From contig JADKFX010000001.1 in assembly GCA_016717265.1 (NCBI GenBank), positions 372,001 to 436,000 of the forward strand: a stretch of 64,000 nucleotides of DNA, given 5' to 3'. Positions 1-8,150 of this stretch are shown in pieces. The notes under the pieces were generated by a model. That model saw only the letters and a list, made by a program, of their open reading frames with translations. It did not search any database and was not told where the DNA came from. The position numbers and the translations under genes are program-made. Positions within the stretch are counted from its first letter, which is position 1. Each line of letters starts with the position of its first letter. The DNA comes from Saprospiraceae bacterium. Its GTDB lineage: Bacteria; Bacteroidota; Bacteroidia; Chitinophagales; Saprospiraceae.

Positions 1-302
1 CTTAAATCCGTAGTATAATTGGCATTTGTATTGCCTGCTGTTGTATACTTTTGACCTTGTTGAGAATACAGAATTCCTGTCTGTAAACCATAGTTTGGTG
101 TAAACTGATATCCCAAATCCAAACCAAAAGCAGTTCTAAAAGTAGTTTCAAAGTCCAAAATACCTCCTTCATCAAAATCAGTAGAACAGAATATCCAAGT
201 ATTTTGAATTGCACCATTTAGACCTGCATAGAATTTCTGCTTTTGTGCTGAAACAGAAATTGTTAGAATTAATGCCAAGTTTAATAAGATAAAATGTTTC
301 AT
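1..302 (-). CDS. Outer-membrane beta-barrel protein, N-terminal part (gene cut by window edge)
   Basis: The gene starts at the ATG whose complement is 300-302 and is still open at base 1, so about 100 residues are visible and the C-terminus is missing. The first 19 residues (MKHFILLNLALILTISVSA) form a typical signal peptide. The mature part has alternating hydrophobic/aromatic strands such as FYAGLNGA and TAFGLDLGYQFTPNYG, separated by short turns, which is the pattern of the small porin-like beta-barrel families common in Bacteroidota (OMP_b-brl type). Its role is unknown; such proteins sit in the outer membrane and can be transport, assembly or anchoring factors. It is not identifiable as a named T9SS component from this fragment. 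It lies downstream of the DUF2851 gene on the same strand but is separated by 189 bases, so it probably has its own promoter. Confidence 0.75.
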   Translation of the reverse strand, partial: MKHFILLNLALILTISVSAQKQKFYAGLNGAIQNTWIFCSTDFDEGGILDFETTFRTAFGLDLGYQFTPNYGLQTGILYSQQGQKYTTAGNTNANYTTDL

Positions 303-491
303 ATGTTTATATATTTTATTATAATTTGAAATCAATCTTAAATAAAATCGAAAAGCTCTGTATTTATAATATTTAGAAATAAAAATTACAGTACGCATCA
401 ATGTTTACAAATTAGTTTAATCCTTGTTTACAAAGATTAAATTGAAAGCAAGGGATGCATATTTGTAGTAGTAATTCAGAATTTACAAATA

Positions 492-1772
492 TTATGTCCT
501 GGGATTTTTCAGAATTTCATTGCCAATTAAGCAAGAGGTACATTTTTTTTCGTTACAATAACGCTGATATAATTGAATACCTCCCTGGCTATGACCTGCG
601 TGATCAAGTGTAAAATTATAACTTTTCCACATATGTACGATATGATTTTTTTCTGTTTTTAATTTTTGAAGGAAAAACAAGGCTTTTTCTTTTAATTCTT
701 CCCTATTTTGAATGACACCATAAGCAAATAATATAGGAACTATTACATTGATTATAAGTATATCCCGTGTTAGGGTACCAATTTTGGCATGTTTCCATTC
801 TTTGGATGTTTTCCCGAAAATAAAATGAGAATTCCAATATTCATTTGGCGATTCATCAAAATAACCATAGATTTCAATTAATGAATCTGATTCTATAATT
901 TTAGAAAACAATTGATGTTCTTTATATAAAAAAGCTGCTAACTGAGCAATTCTAAGGCTTGGAAAATGGGAAGGTCGCAGTCGCAAAAATTTCCATTCAA
1001 TTGCATTTATAGGTACGATTCCATATTTTAACTGCAGATGTTTAAATTCACTTTGTAAACCTTGATAATAAGCATCTTGGTGATCTTCAACAAGCATACC
1101 TGCTGTGCCAAAAAGCATTGCTTCTAATATAGTGTGATCGTGATATCCCTTTATAAGCAGTTTCCAAGTCAATATTTCACATAAATGAGCCATTGCTTCA
1201 CTATTCATAGGAGCTACCATATAATGGGCCAATTTTCTATACAGTAAGGCTTCCCAATCCCATTGAAGTAGCTGCAATTCTTGCTTCATTTTCTCTGTTT
1301 TATTTTCCAGGCGTTCTATCATCATGCGCTCCAGCTGAATCGACTTTAAAGAATCCGGGATATAATTTAGAAATGGGCTACAAGCTAATGAACGCTCATT
1401 TTGCATTAGTCCCTGGTAGTTTCGGACTAAAACTGGATCTACCAGATCTTTCAGCTCCAAACAAGCTAAAGGGCTTTGGTTATAGAAAATATCTATATCA
1501 TGCTGCCAAACCACATGAAGGATGATATTTTGATAATTTGGATCCAACTGATGCTTGTGTAAATTCCAATCTGATGCTTTAACATGTATTTCTACATGTC
1601 CTGCCCATAGGACACCATCTAATAAAATTTTGGCAAAGAGAAAATCCGGTCCTTGATTCGTATTAAATAAACCGGGATGCAACACTTCAATAAGAGATCC
1701 ATTGCTTGTAAATAGTTTGTTAGAAAGCAAGACTTTAGATCTCCAAATAAATTGAATAAGATCTTCTTTCAT
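492..1772 (-). CDS. DUF2851 family protein
   Basis: A 426-residue protein that I recognise as the Bacteroidota family DUF2851, whose biochemical role is not established. The N-terminal half carries the family's typical features: an opening MKEDLIQFIWRSK, the stretch HPGLFNTNQGPDFLFAKI, then GHVEIHVKASDWNLHKHQLD and YQNIILHVVWQHD. The many conserved His/Asp residues in that region recall metal-dependent nucleases, but that is only a suggestion. The C-terminus contains a C-x2-C pair (NEKKCTSCLIGNEIL) that could bind metal. There is no signal peptide, so it is probably cytoplasmic. It follows folA on the same strand with a 50-base gap and may be the last gene of the mre-folA run. Length is normal for the family. 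Confidence 0.88.
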   Translation of the reverse strand: MKEDLIQFIWRSKVLLSNKLFTSNGSLIEVLHPGLFNTNQGPDFLFAKILLDGVLWAGHVEIHVKASDWNLHKHQLDPNYQNIILHVVWQHDIDIFYNQSPLACLELKDLVDPVLVRNYQGLMQNERSLACSPFLNYIPDSLKSIQLERMMIERLENKTEKMKQELQLLQWDWEALLYRKLAHYMVAPMNSEAMAHLCEILTWKLLIKGYHDHTILEAMLFGTAGMLVEDHQDAYYQGLQSEFKHLQLKYGIVPINAIEWKFLRLRPSHFPSLRIAQLAAFLYKEHQLFSKIIESDSLIEIYGYFDESPNEYWNSHFIFGKTSKEWKHAKIGTLTRDILIINVIVPILFAYGVIQNREELKEKALFFLQKLKTEKNHIVHMWKSYNFTLDHAGHSQGGIQLYQRYCNEKKCTSCLIGNEILKNPRT

Positions 1773-1822
1773 GATCTGAAATTTTAGGGGGTCAATAAAT
1801 AGGGTGTGTGTACTTTTAGTGC

Positions 1823-2314
1823 TTATTTTTTCTCATAAATCAAAAATGAATAGTTCATGTTATTTTTCTCATCCTTCTCATGATCTTCTCTTGAAAAAAG
1901 GGACCATTGTTCTTTATCAATTTCCGGAAAATAGGTATCCCCTTTGCATGGAAAATCTACAAGTGTTATGTATAATTTATTCCAAAGATGCATCGATTGT
2001 TTGTAAATTTCACCACCTCCGATAATAAATAGTTCTTGTTCGCCATGTTTTTTTGCAAATAAAATGCCTTCCTCAATGGAATGCACAATAAAGCAATTAG
2101 ACACTATAAAAAAAGGATCCCGGGTAACAATGATATTTGTCCGTTTTGGTAATGGAATACCAATACTTTGATAGCATTTTCTACCCATTAAAACCGTATG
2201 GTTAAGGGTCACTTTCTTAAAATATTTTAAATCTGCTGACAGGTACCATGGAATTTGATTTTCGAATCCAATAATACGGTCAGCATTTAAAGCTACAATT
2301 GCTGAAATAATCAT
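1823..2314 (-). CDS. folA: Dihydrofolate reductase
   Basis: This 163-residue protein reduces 7,8-dihydrofolate to tetrahydrofolate with NADPH, feeding thymidylate, purine and methionine synthesis in the cytoplasm. The full family pattern is visible: start MIISAIVALNADRIIG, the substrate-loop QIPWYL, the catalytic acidic residue in SADLKYFK (Asp28), the NADPH-binding LMGRKCYQSIG (residues about 42-52), TNIIVTRD, and the second glycine motif FIIGGGEIY. Length is typical for chromosomal bacterial enzymes. A cysteine follows GRK where threonine or serine is more usual. Its ATG overlaps the mrdA stop codon in an ATGA arrangement (2311-2314), which implies translational coupling to the cell-shape operon. 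Many Bacteroidota have rodA in this position instead. Confidence 0.95.
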   Translation of the reverse strand: MIISAIVALNADRIIGFENQIPWYLSADLKYFKKVTLNHTVLMGRKCYQSIGIPLPKRTNIIVTRDPFFIVSNCFIVHSIEEGILFAKKHGEQELFIIGGGEIYKQSMHLWNKLYITLVDFPCKGDTYFPEIDKEQWSLFSREDHEKDEKNNMNYSFLIYEKK

Positions 2315-4158
2315 GGTTTTGTTTTTTTGGTGATCAGATCTTTGCGCATCATTCGTTCCTGTAAGTCGGGTCTTGAGATTTTTCGTTTTAAATATTTCTC
2401 AATCATTAATGAAGCTATAGGAGCTGCCACCGTACCTCCCCAGCCTGCATTTTCAATATATACAGCAATTGCTATTTTAGGTTTATCTTTTGGAGCAAAA
2501 GCAAAAAAAACGGAATGGTCTTCACCATGTGGATTTTGAGAAGTGCCCGTTTTTCCACACGTTGCAATTTCAGGATTAAATGCCAGGGAAGCAGTTCCCG
2601 CTTGAATAGCCAATTCCATACCTTCAATCACAGGTTCGAAATATTTTTGATCAATCGGTACTTTATTTTGAATTCTAAATTTTTCTTGAATTTGGTTTTG
2701 ATTTCCACTAAACGCTTTTACTAAATGGGGTGTATAAAAAAAACCTCTATTTGCCAGGATCGCTGCCAGGTTTGCCATTTGGATTGTAGATAATTGCAAT
2801 TCTCCCTGACCAATCCCAACAGAAATAAAATAAGTCGATCTCCATTGATCCGTTTTATATAATCGTGTATAATATTCAGAAGTTGGTATATACCCTCCAC
2901 TTTCTGTGGCTACATCTGTATAGAGAGGCTTACCCAAACCAAAATCACCAAGATATTTTACTAATAAGTCTAATCCAAATTGGGGTTTATTGAATCCTTT
3001 TATTTCAATTAAGTCTCTGAATGTTTGGAAAAAATAAGAGTTACAGGAATGTTGTAAAGCGACCGATAATTTATATGGACTCGGATGATGATGACAACCA
3101 TAAGAAAGGTTTTTATAATAATATGCACCTGTGCAGGTATGTGCTGTGTTTTCATTTATTACACCTTCCTGCATAGCAATAAGCGCTAGTATCGGTTTAA
3201 ATATGGAGCCCGGTGGATATTTAGCATTGGAGGATCTGTCAAAAAGGGGTTTTAGGGAATCTCGCAATAAATATGCATATGCAACGCCTCGATTATTATG
3301 AATAGATAATAAATTTGGATTATAGGTAGGGGATGTAATCTGGCAAAGGATTTCACCGGTTTCTGGTTCAATAGCTACAATTCCACCTACTTTATTTAAC
3401 ATGAGGCTATCTCCAAATTTTTGAAGTTCAATATCAATACTCAATTGTGCATCCAGACCAGAAACTGCTTTTCTATCTAATTTTCCAAAATCAAATTGAC
3501 CTACTTCCCTACCGAGATTATCTTTCAATACAAACTCAACACCATTAACTCCCCGAATAATTTCTTCATAAAATTTTTCTAATCCAGACGTTCCGATATA
3601 GTCTCCTAATTTATAGATACCTTCTGAACGTTCAATTTCTTCTTTGGTAACCTCACTTATGTAACCTAAAAAATTGGCACCATGAGGCTCTGGATATTCC
3701 CGGATTGATCGGAGCAATCCTTCAAATCCAGGAAACCTAAATACATTCTCTTGAAATGGCAGAAAAACTTCTGGAGGAATACTTTTTAAAAATACAAATG
3801 GAACGGACTTACTGTATTTTCCAGAACGCCAATCTTTTTCTAGATTTTCCTGAAAACTGCTCATTGGAATATTAAGCAGTTGACAAAATAATGCAGTATC
3901 CATCTCTTTACTTACCTCTTTATAAGTTACATAAAGATCATAGGTTGGATAATTAATTACAAGAAGTTTTCCATTCCGGTCATAAAATAATCCTCTCGAT
4001 GGATAAATGGTATTTTGATTCAGCGTTGTTGAACTTGCTTTATTAGAATAGTACGGATTGAATAATTGAATTTTTGCGAGTGTAATAACAAGAATGGATG
4101 CACATAAAATCATAAAAATTTTAACGATCCGAAATCTTAATATTTGCTTCTCTTGCAT
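2311..4158 (-). CDS. mrdA: Penicillin-binding protein 2 (peptidoglycan transpeptidase of the elongasome)
   Basis: A 615-residue class B penicillin-binding protein that crosslinks peptidoglycan during cell elongation, working with MreBCD and RodA. Residues about 11-33 form the single N-terminal membrane anchor. The dimerisation/pedestal domain follows, with the characteristic YPSRGLFYDRNGKLL near residue 52 and GLEKFYEEIIRGVNG near 192. The transpeptidase domain has all three active-site motifs: SIFK (Ser318-Lys321, the acylated serine), SCN (371-373) and KTGT (536-539). The GQGELQLSTIQMANLAA stretch is also typical. The gene begins 10 bases after the mreD stop and overlaps folA by 4 bases, so it belongs to the mreB-mreC-mreD-mrdA-folA operon. 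Length and domain order are ordinary. Confidence 0.95.
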   Translation of the reverse strand: MQEKQILRFRIVKIFMILCASILVITLAKIQLFNPYYSNKASSTTLNQNTIYPSRGLFYDRNGKLLVINYPTYDLYVTYKEVSKEMDTALFCQLLNIPMSSFQENLEKDWRSGKYSKSVPFVFLKSIPPEVFLPFQENVFRFPGFEGLLRSIREYPEPHGANFLGYISEVTKEEIERSEGIYKLGDYIGTSGLEKFYEEIIRGVNGVEFVLKDNLGREVGQFDFGKLDRKAVSGLDAQLSIDIELQKFGDSLMLNKVGGIVAIEPETGEILCQITSPTYNPNLLSIHNNRGVAYAYLLRDSLKPLFDRSSNAKYPPGSIFKPILALIAMQEGVINENTAHTCTGAYYYKNLSYGCHHHPSPYKLSVALQHSCNSYFFQTFRDLIEIKGFNKPQFGLDLLVKYLGDFGLGKPLYTDVATESGGYIPTSEYYTRLYKTDQWRSTYFISVGIGQGELQLSTIQMANLAAILANRGFFYTPHLVKAFSGNQNQIQEKFRIQNKVPIDQKYFEPVIEGMELAIQAGTASLAFNPEIATCGKTGTSQNPHGEDHSVFFAFAPKDKPKIAIAVYIENAGWGGTVAAPIASLMIEKYLKRKISRPDLQERMMRKDLITKKTKP

Positions 4159-4168
4159 CCTTTAATTG

Positions 4169-4690
4169 TTATGTTTTGAAACTAAAAAATAGTTGTAACA
4201 AAAAAATAATAATACTCGAGACAAAAAAGCTAAGCATGGTTTTAATAAATATTTCTCCCGCATAAACAAATGTAAAAATTTCAAGAATAAAGTAAGCAAG
4301 GAAAAATACTAATAGCAGAGCACTTGAATATTTTGCAAACCAAACAATTCCTAAATCCCCAATTGTTGGACTCATATCTGTTTGATATCCATTCTTAGGT
4401 TCAAATATTCTAACAACTAATGGCCGAAATACTACCATCCATAAACAGGCTCCAGCATGAACGCCTGGTGACATATAAAACAAATCTACAATAAAGCCAA
4501 CTGAAAAGGCAATGAGTAATACAAAAAATTGAGGTATCTGAAACGGGAGGGTTAAAATTGCAATTTGGTAAATAATAATAAAAATATAATTTTCATTCGC
4601 ACCCGTAAGATTTATTTCTTTGAGTACAAACACCTGTAAGGCGATATATAAAATAAAACGGATGAAATTTGTAGTTAGGATATTACTCAT
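4169..4690 (-). CDS. mreD: Rod shape-determining protein MreD-like membrane protein
   Basis: A 173-residue hydrophobic protein with about five predicted membrane segments (for example FIRFILYIALQVFVL, YIFIIIYQIAILTL, FFVLLIAFSVGFIVDLFYM and two near the C-terminus). Sequence conservation in MreD is low, so the call rests on size, topology, the polar GVHAGACLWMVVFRP stretch typical of Bacteroidota homologues, and position between mreC and mrdA. In the elongasome MreD is an inner-membrane partner of MreC that helps regulate PBP2/RodA activity. Its start overlaps the end of mreC by 8 bases, which implies coupled translation. Confidence 0.87.
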   Translation of the reverse strand: MSNILTTNFIRFILYIALQVFVLKEINLTGANENYIFIIIYQIAILTLPFQIPQFFVLLIAFSVGFIVDLFYMSPGVHAGACLWMVVFRPLVVRIFEPKNGYQTDMSPTIGDLGIVWFAKYSSALLLVFFLAYFILEIFTFVYAGEIFIKTMLSFFVSSIIIFLLQLFFSFKT

Positions 4691-5519
4691 ATCGAACCGA
4701 TTTTTTTTCTAAGTTTTCCTTTTCTCCTTTATCATGACTTAAGATTACATAAACCTGATCAATATTCGTCATGGACTGACTTAATGCAACATTTATTTTA
4801 AAGGTAAAGGAACCTTCTTCAACTTTATACATGTCTACTGTACCAATCAGAAGATTTTTTGGAAAAACGATACTATAACCGCTTGTAACAATGGTATCGC
4901 CAAGTCTAACATCTGCATACTTTTGAATCGCTTGCAAGTTCATAATCGATGGATCTTTTCCATTCCAAATAAGGGATCCAAAAAATCCGCAACGTTTTAG
5001 TCGGGCACTAATATTTGTATTACTATGTAAAACAGACATCACCAGTGAATAGTTAGAACTGGTATCCGTAACGATTCCAACAATTCCTTTATTTGTAATT
5101 ACGCCCATTCCTGGTGCAATGTTATGTTTTCCCCCTTTATCCAGGGTAATCATATTATTCCTTTTATCAAGTGCATTGTTAATAACTCTTGCCGGGATCA
5201 ACTGATATAATTGATCCTCTGATTTATGGTTAATCAGACTGTCTACTTTTTTTTGAGAATTTGAAAATGTATTTATTTGATTACTCCGCAATTTTGCATT
5301 TTCAACTGCAATACTATCATAGCGTTCTCTAAGATTAAAATAGCTAATTAAATATTGATATTTGGATTGAATACCGCTGGCCATTAATTGATAGGAATGC
5401 AAATAAATTTTTTGTTGATTTTGATTGAATTTTACAATCCAAAACAAACAAAGAGATTGCAAGATCACAAACAAAACCAGAGAACCATTCTGAATAATTA
5501 TTTTGGCTATTCTCCACAT
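4683..5519 (-). CDS. mreC: Rod shape-determining protein MreC
   Basis: A 278-residue protein of the elongasome. It has one membrane segment near the N-terminus (about residues 12-30), a periplasmic coiled-coil region (about 35-100), and the two-lobed beta-barrel domain (about 105-265), recognisable from PARVINNALDKRNNMITLD, KHNIAPGMGVITNKGIVG and GDTIVTSGYSIVFPKNLLIG. MreC filaments in the periplasm bind and activate PBP2, while the N-terminus links to MreB and MreD. The gene lies 60-90 bases after mreB and overlaps mreD by 8 bases. The short charged tail after VYVILSH is not conserved in the family. Confidence 0.93.
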   Translation of the reverse strand: MWRIAKIIIQNGSLVLFVILQSLCLFWIVKFNQNQQKIYLHSYQLMASGIQSKYQYLISYFNLRERYDSIAVENAKLRSNQINTFSNSQKKVDSLINHKSEDQLYQLIPARVINNALDKRNNMITLDKGGKHNIAPGMGVITNKGIVGIVTDTSSNYSLVMSVLHSNTNISARLKRCGFFGSLIWNGKDPSIMNLQAIQKYADVRLGDTIVTSGYSIVFPKNLLIGTVDMYKVEEGSFTFKINVALSQSMTNIDQVYVILSHDKGEKENLEKKSVRYE

Positions 5520-5579
5520 TCCCTTTTGTGTATGCTTAATTTAGAAAAGCGATGTTGCTTTTACTAAACTCGTATAAAA

Positions 5580-6611
5580 CTAAATACTTTTTCGGTCTAT
5601 CAAGAATGAAAAACGATCTGTGTTTTTTAAGGCAATACCGGTACCTCGTACAACAGCTCTTAAAGGATCCTGGGCTACTATTACTGGTAATTTAGTTTTT
5701 AATGAAAGTCGTTTATCAAGTCCTCGCAAGAGTGCTCCGCCTCCCGTAAGATATAATCCCGTGCGATAAATATCGGAGGAAAGTTCCGGAGGTGTCATTT
5801 CCAAAGCCTTTAAAACAGCCTCTTCAATTTTCATAATAGATTTATCTAAAGCTTCCGCAGTTTCTTCATATCGTATGATAATTTGCCTTGGAATCCCTGT
5901 CATCAAGTCACGACCATTAATTGGGAATGGATCTGGCGGATTTTCTAAGGTTTTTAGTGCTGATCCAATATGAATTTTCATTTGTTCGGCAGTGCGTTCC
6001 CCAATCAACATATTGTGTTCCCGACGCATATAATCTATAATATCGCCTGTAAATTCATCACCTGCTACTCTTATGGATTGATCACAAACGATACCAGATA
6101 AAGCGATTACTGCGATTTCTGTAGTACCGCCTCCAATATCAATGACCATATTTCCGATTGGTTCTTCTACATCCAATCCAATTCCTAAAGCGGCAGCCAT
6201 CGGTTCATGAATGAGATAGGTTTCCTTAGAATCTACATGGTCGGCTGAATCAAAAACGGCTCTTTTTTCCACTTCCGTAATGCCAGATGGAATACAAATA
6301 ACCATTCTAAGATGTGTAAAAAAGCGACGTTTGCTTCCAATCATATTGATCATCCCCTGAATCATGGCTTCAGCAGCTTGGAAATCAGCGATAACACCAT
6401 CTTTTAAAGGCCGGATCGTTTCAATATTTTTGTGGGTTTTTTCATGCATCTGCATGGCTTTATTACCGACTGCTATTACTTCTCCGGTTTTTTTATCTAC
6501 GGCAACTATCGACGGTTCGTCAACAACTACTTTATCATCTTGTATTATCAGGGTGTTTGCTGTGCCTAGGTCTACAGCCAGCTCCTGAACAAATAAATTA
6601 AATACTTTCAT
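5580..6611 (-). CDS. mreB: Rod shape-determining protein MreB (bacterial actin)
   Basis: A 343-residue actin-like ATPase that forms membrane-bound filaments guiding cell-wall synthesis. The nucleotide-binding motifs are clear: the phosphate-1 loop VDLGTANTLI near residue 13, the phosphate-2 region VIDIGGGTTEIAVI near 160, and the adenosine motif LTGGGALLRGLDK near 290. The N-terminal MKVFNLFVQELA is the usual amphipathic membrane-binding start. I chose the ATG at 6611-6609. The frame is open two codons further to a TTG at 6617, but the ATG gives the family-typical N-terminus. The gene is first in the shape operon. A perfect TAnnTTTG box about 90 bases upstream (6701-6708) is a candidate promoter. 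Confidence 0.96.
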   Translation of the reverse strand: MKVFNLFVQELAVDLGTANTLIIQDDKVVVDEPSIVAVDKKTGEVIAVGNKAMQMHEKTHKNIETIRPLKDGVIADFQAAEAMIQGMINMIGSKRRFFTHLRMVICIPSGITEVEKRAVFDSADHVDSKETYLIHEPMAAALGIGLDVEEPIGNMVIDIGGGTTEIAVIALSGIVCDQSIRVAGDEFTGDIIDYMRREHNMLIGERTAEQMKIHIGSALKTLENPPDPFPINGRDLMTGIPRQIIIRYEETAEALDKSIMKIEEAVLKALEMTPPELSSDIYRTGLYLTGGGALLRGLDKRLSLKTKLPVIVAQDPLRAVVRGTGIALKNTDRFSFLIDRKSI

Positions 6612-6700
6612 GTACAATAATCGGTCTAGTCAATGAATCAAAAATCAATCCAAATAAGATGGATTCCTTTAAATCGGAACTAAGTTCTAGGGAAAGGTTG

Positions 6701-6733
6701 CAAAATTACAATAAAACTGCGAATTAAACTCAA
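6701..6733 (-). promoter_or_regulatory. Candidate Bacteroidota-type promoter for the mreB operon
   Basis: Read on the minus strand, TTG (6733-6731) is followed after 22 bases by TAATTTTG (6708-6701), which matches the TTG/TAnnTTTG consensus described for Flavobacterium and Bacteroides vegetative promoters. It overlaps the stop codon end of the M16-like gene and leaves a leader of roughly 85-90 bases before mreB. Spacing and sequence are good, but the consensus is short and AT-rich DNA gives chance matches. Confidence 0.4.
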
Positions 6734-8007
6734 GCACCTGCTGTTACTTGGCTCATTTCTTCTATTCTAAGATATTTTTCAGCTAAATTTTTCAAATTAT
6801 TTGGTTGGACATTCAATATTTCTTCTAATAATTTATGGAATGACTCCGGACTCCCGTATTCGGTTACTAAAACTTTCAGGAAAACCATGGTTTGAAAAGG
6901 ACCATCCATCATCCGCATAATATTACCACAGAGGTAGTTTTTGACTAAGTTCAACTCTTCATCTGGAATCAACTCTGTTTGAATCCTTTTGATTTCTCCT
7001 TTGATGAGTAGAATTGCATCTTCTGCCTGTTCCGGATTTAACTCTGCGCTAATGTAAAAACAACCATCATAAACTTGCGCATCTAATGCAGCATGAATAT
7101 CGTAGGTATAACCCTTATCTTCTCGTATGTTTTTCATCAGCCTGGATCCAAAATAATCGCCTAATATGGTATTTAGCACATACATCCCATAAAAATCGGG
7201 ATGTATCTTTTGATGCCATCTCAAGCCCATTTTAAGACTTATCTGAGCACAATTTTCAATAGAAAAATGCTTTTGTTCAGCAGGGCAATAAATATTTGGA
7301 AAGACTATACTCTTATTAGCATTTAAATTCCTGAATTGTAAAATAATTTGTTCCAAAAAGCCTTCTATGGCTGGTTTTATATCACCACAATAGAATACAT
7401 ACATAAAATCTGCTACATAGTTTTCTTGTTGATATTTCAATAAATCTTCACGCTGTAAGTCATCAATTAAATGCTGATTGGTATTATAACCATAAATTGA
7501 GGAACTGCCATAGATTAAGGAGGTAAATTCCCGATATGAAACATAATCTGGTTCTGTTAACTGATGGTGTAACTGAGATTTTAAAAACAACTTTGCTTTT
7601 GCCAAATCAGATTCTCTGTAAGCAGGATTTAAAATAAGATTTGTTATGAATCCTACCAAAAACTCAAAATGCTTTTGAAGACAGCTCATCGAGATCACGG
7701 TAAAATCAAGATCTGAATGAATTGTTAAATTCGCCCCATAATAATCTACCGTATCAGCAACCTGTTCCGAACTCAATATCGCAGTACCTTCTTGTAGTTG
7801 GTTAGCTGCCATCCTGGAACTCAGCTTCTTATGTTCCGTACACCGCCCATTTCGAAATACTATTTCAAAGGAACTTAAGCCCGGTTTATTGGATTGAATC
7901 TGATATAATTGGGCTCCATTATTAAAAGACTTTTTTTCATATGCTGGCAATTTCAATTTTGTCCAATCCAGCTCTACTATTGGAATTTTTAAACCGGATT
8001 TACCCAT
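6730..8007 (-). CDS. M16 (insulinase-like) peptidase family protein lacking the zinc-binding motif
   Basis: A 425-residue protein with the two-domain layout of M16B family members. The N-terminal core domain starts after ALYQIQSNKPGLSSFEIVFRNGR, and the SSEQVADTVDYYGANL stretch aligns with the conserved helix-strand after the active site. The C-terminal domain contains GDYFGSRLMKNIREDKGYTYDIHA, the classic second-half signature (FxSRLxxxIRExxGLxY). The inverted zinc motif HxxEH expected near residues 50-70 is absent; that region reads KLSSRMAANQLQEGTA. It is therefore probably the non-catalytic partner of a heterodimeric M16 protease, as found in many bacteria, but no catalytic partner is adjacent. 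There is no obvious signal peptide. It is divergent from dnaN, with a 143-base shared upstream region. Confidence 0.85.
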   Translation of the reverse strand: MGKSGLKIPIVELDWTKLKLPAYEKKSFNNGAQLYQIQSNKPGLSSFEIVFRNGRCTEHKKLSSRMAANQLQEGTAILSSEQVADTVDYYGANLTIHSDLDFTVISMSCLQKHFEFLVGFITNLILNPAYRESDLAKAKLFLKSQLHHQLTEPDYVSYREFTSLIYGSSSIYGYNTNQHLIDDLQREDLLKYQQENYVADFMYVFYCGDIKPAIEGFLEQIILQFRNLNANKSIVFPNIYCPAEQKHFSIENCAQISLKMGLRWHQKIHPDFYGMYVLNTILGDYFGSRLMKNIREDKGYTYDIHAALDAQVYDGCFYISAELNPEQAEDAILLIKGEIKRIQTELIPDEELNLVKNYLCGNIMRMMDGPFQTMVFLKVLVTEYGSPESFHKLLEEILNVQPNNLKNLAEKYLRIEEMSQVTAGA

Positions 8008-8025
8008 CTTTAATCTTCGAATTTA

Positions 8026-8052
8026 TTGCTAGTTAAAATAAATGTATTTTTG
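8026..8052 (+). promoter_or_regulatory. Candidate promoter for dnaN-nadD
   Basis: TTG at 8026-8028 and TATTTTTG at 8045-8052 are separated by 16 bases, slightly short of the usual 17-23 but otherwise a full match to the Bacteroidota TTG/TAnnTTTG pattern. It lies about 100 bases before the dnaN start in the divergent intergenic region, on the correct strand. Confidence 0.4.
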
Positions 8053-8140
8053 TCCACCATTTAAGATGTAAACATATCAAATGGATACTAAACGCATTGC
8101 ATAATTATCAATTGTATGCTTTTTAATTTAATTAATAAAT

Positions 8141-8147
8141 AAAGGAG
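8141..8147 (+). promoter_or_regulatory. Ribosome binding site of dnaN
   Basis: AAAGGAG lies 3 bases before the ATG at 8151. It is notable because most genes in this window show no clear Shine-Dalgarno sequence; here it supports the chosen dnaN start. Confidence 0.5.
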
Positions 8148-8150
8148 TTC

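Noticed and set aside
2..217. 71-codon minus-strand frame at the left edge
   Set aside because: It is an alternative frame of the outer-membrane protein gene that starts at 302, which has a signal peptide and beta-barrel pattern.
8008..8150. Replication origin next to dnaN
   Set aside because: There is no dnaA gene and no cluster of DnaA boxes visible in the short intergenic region.
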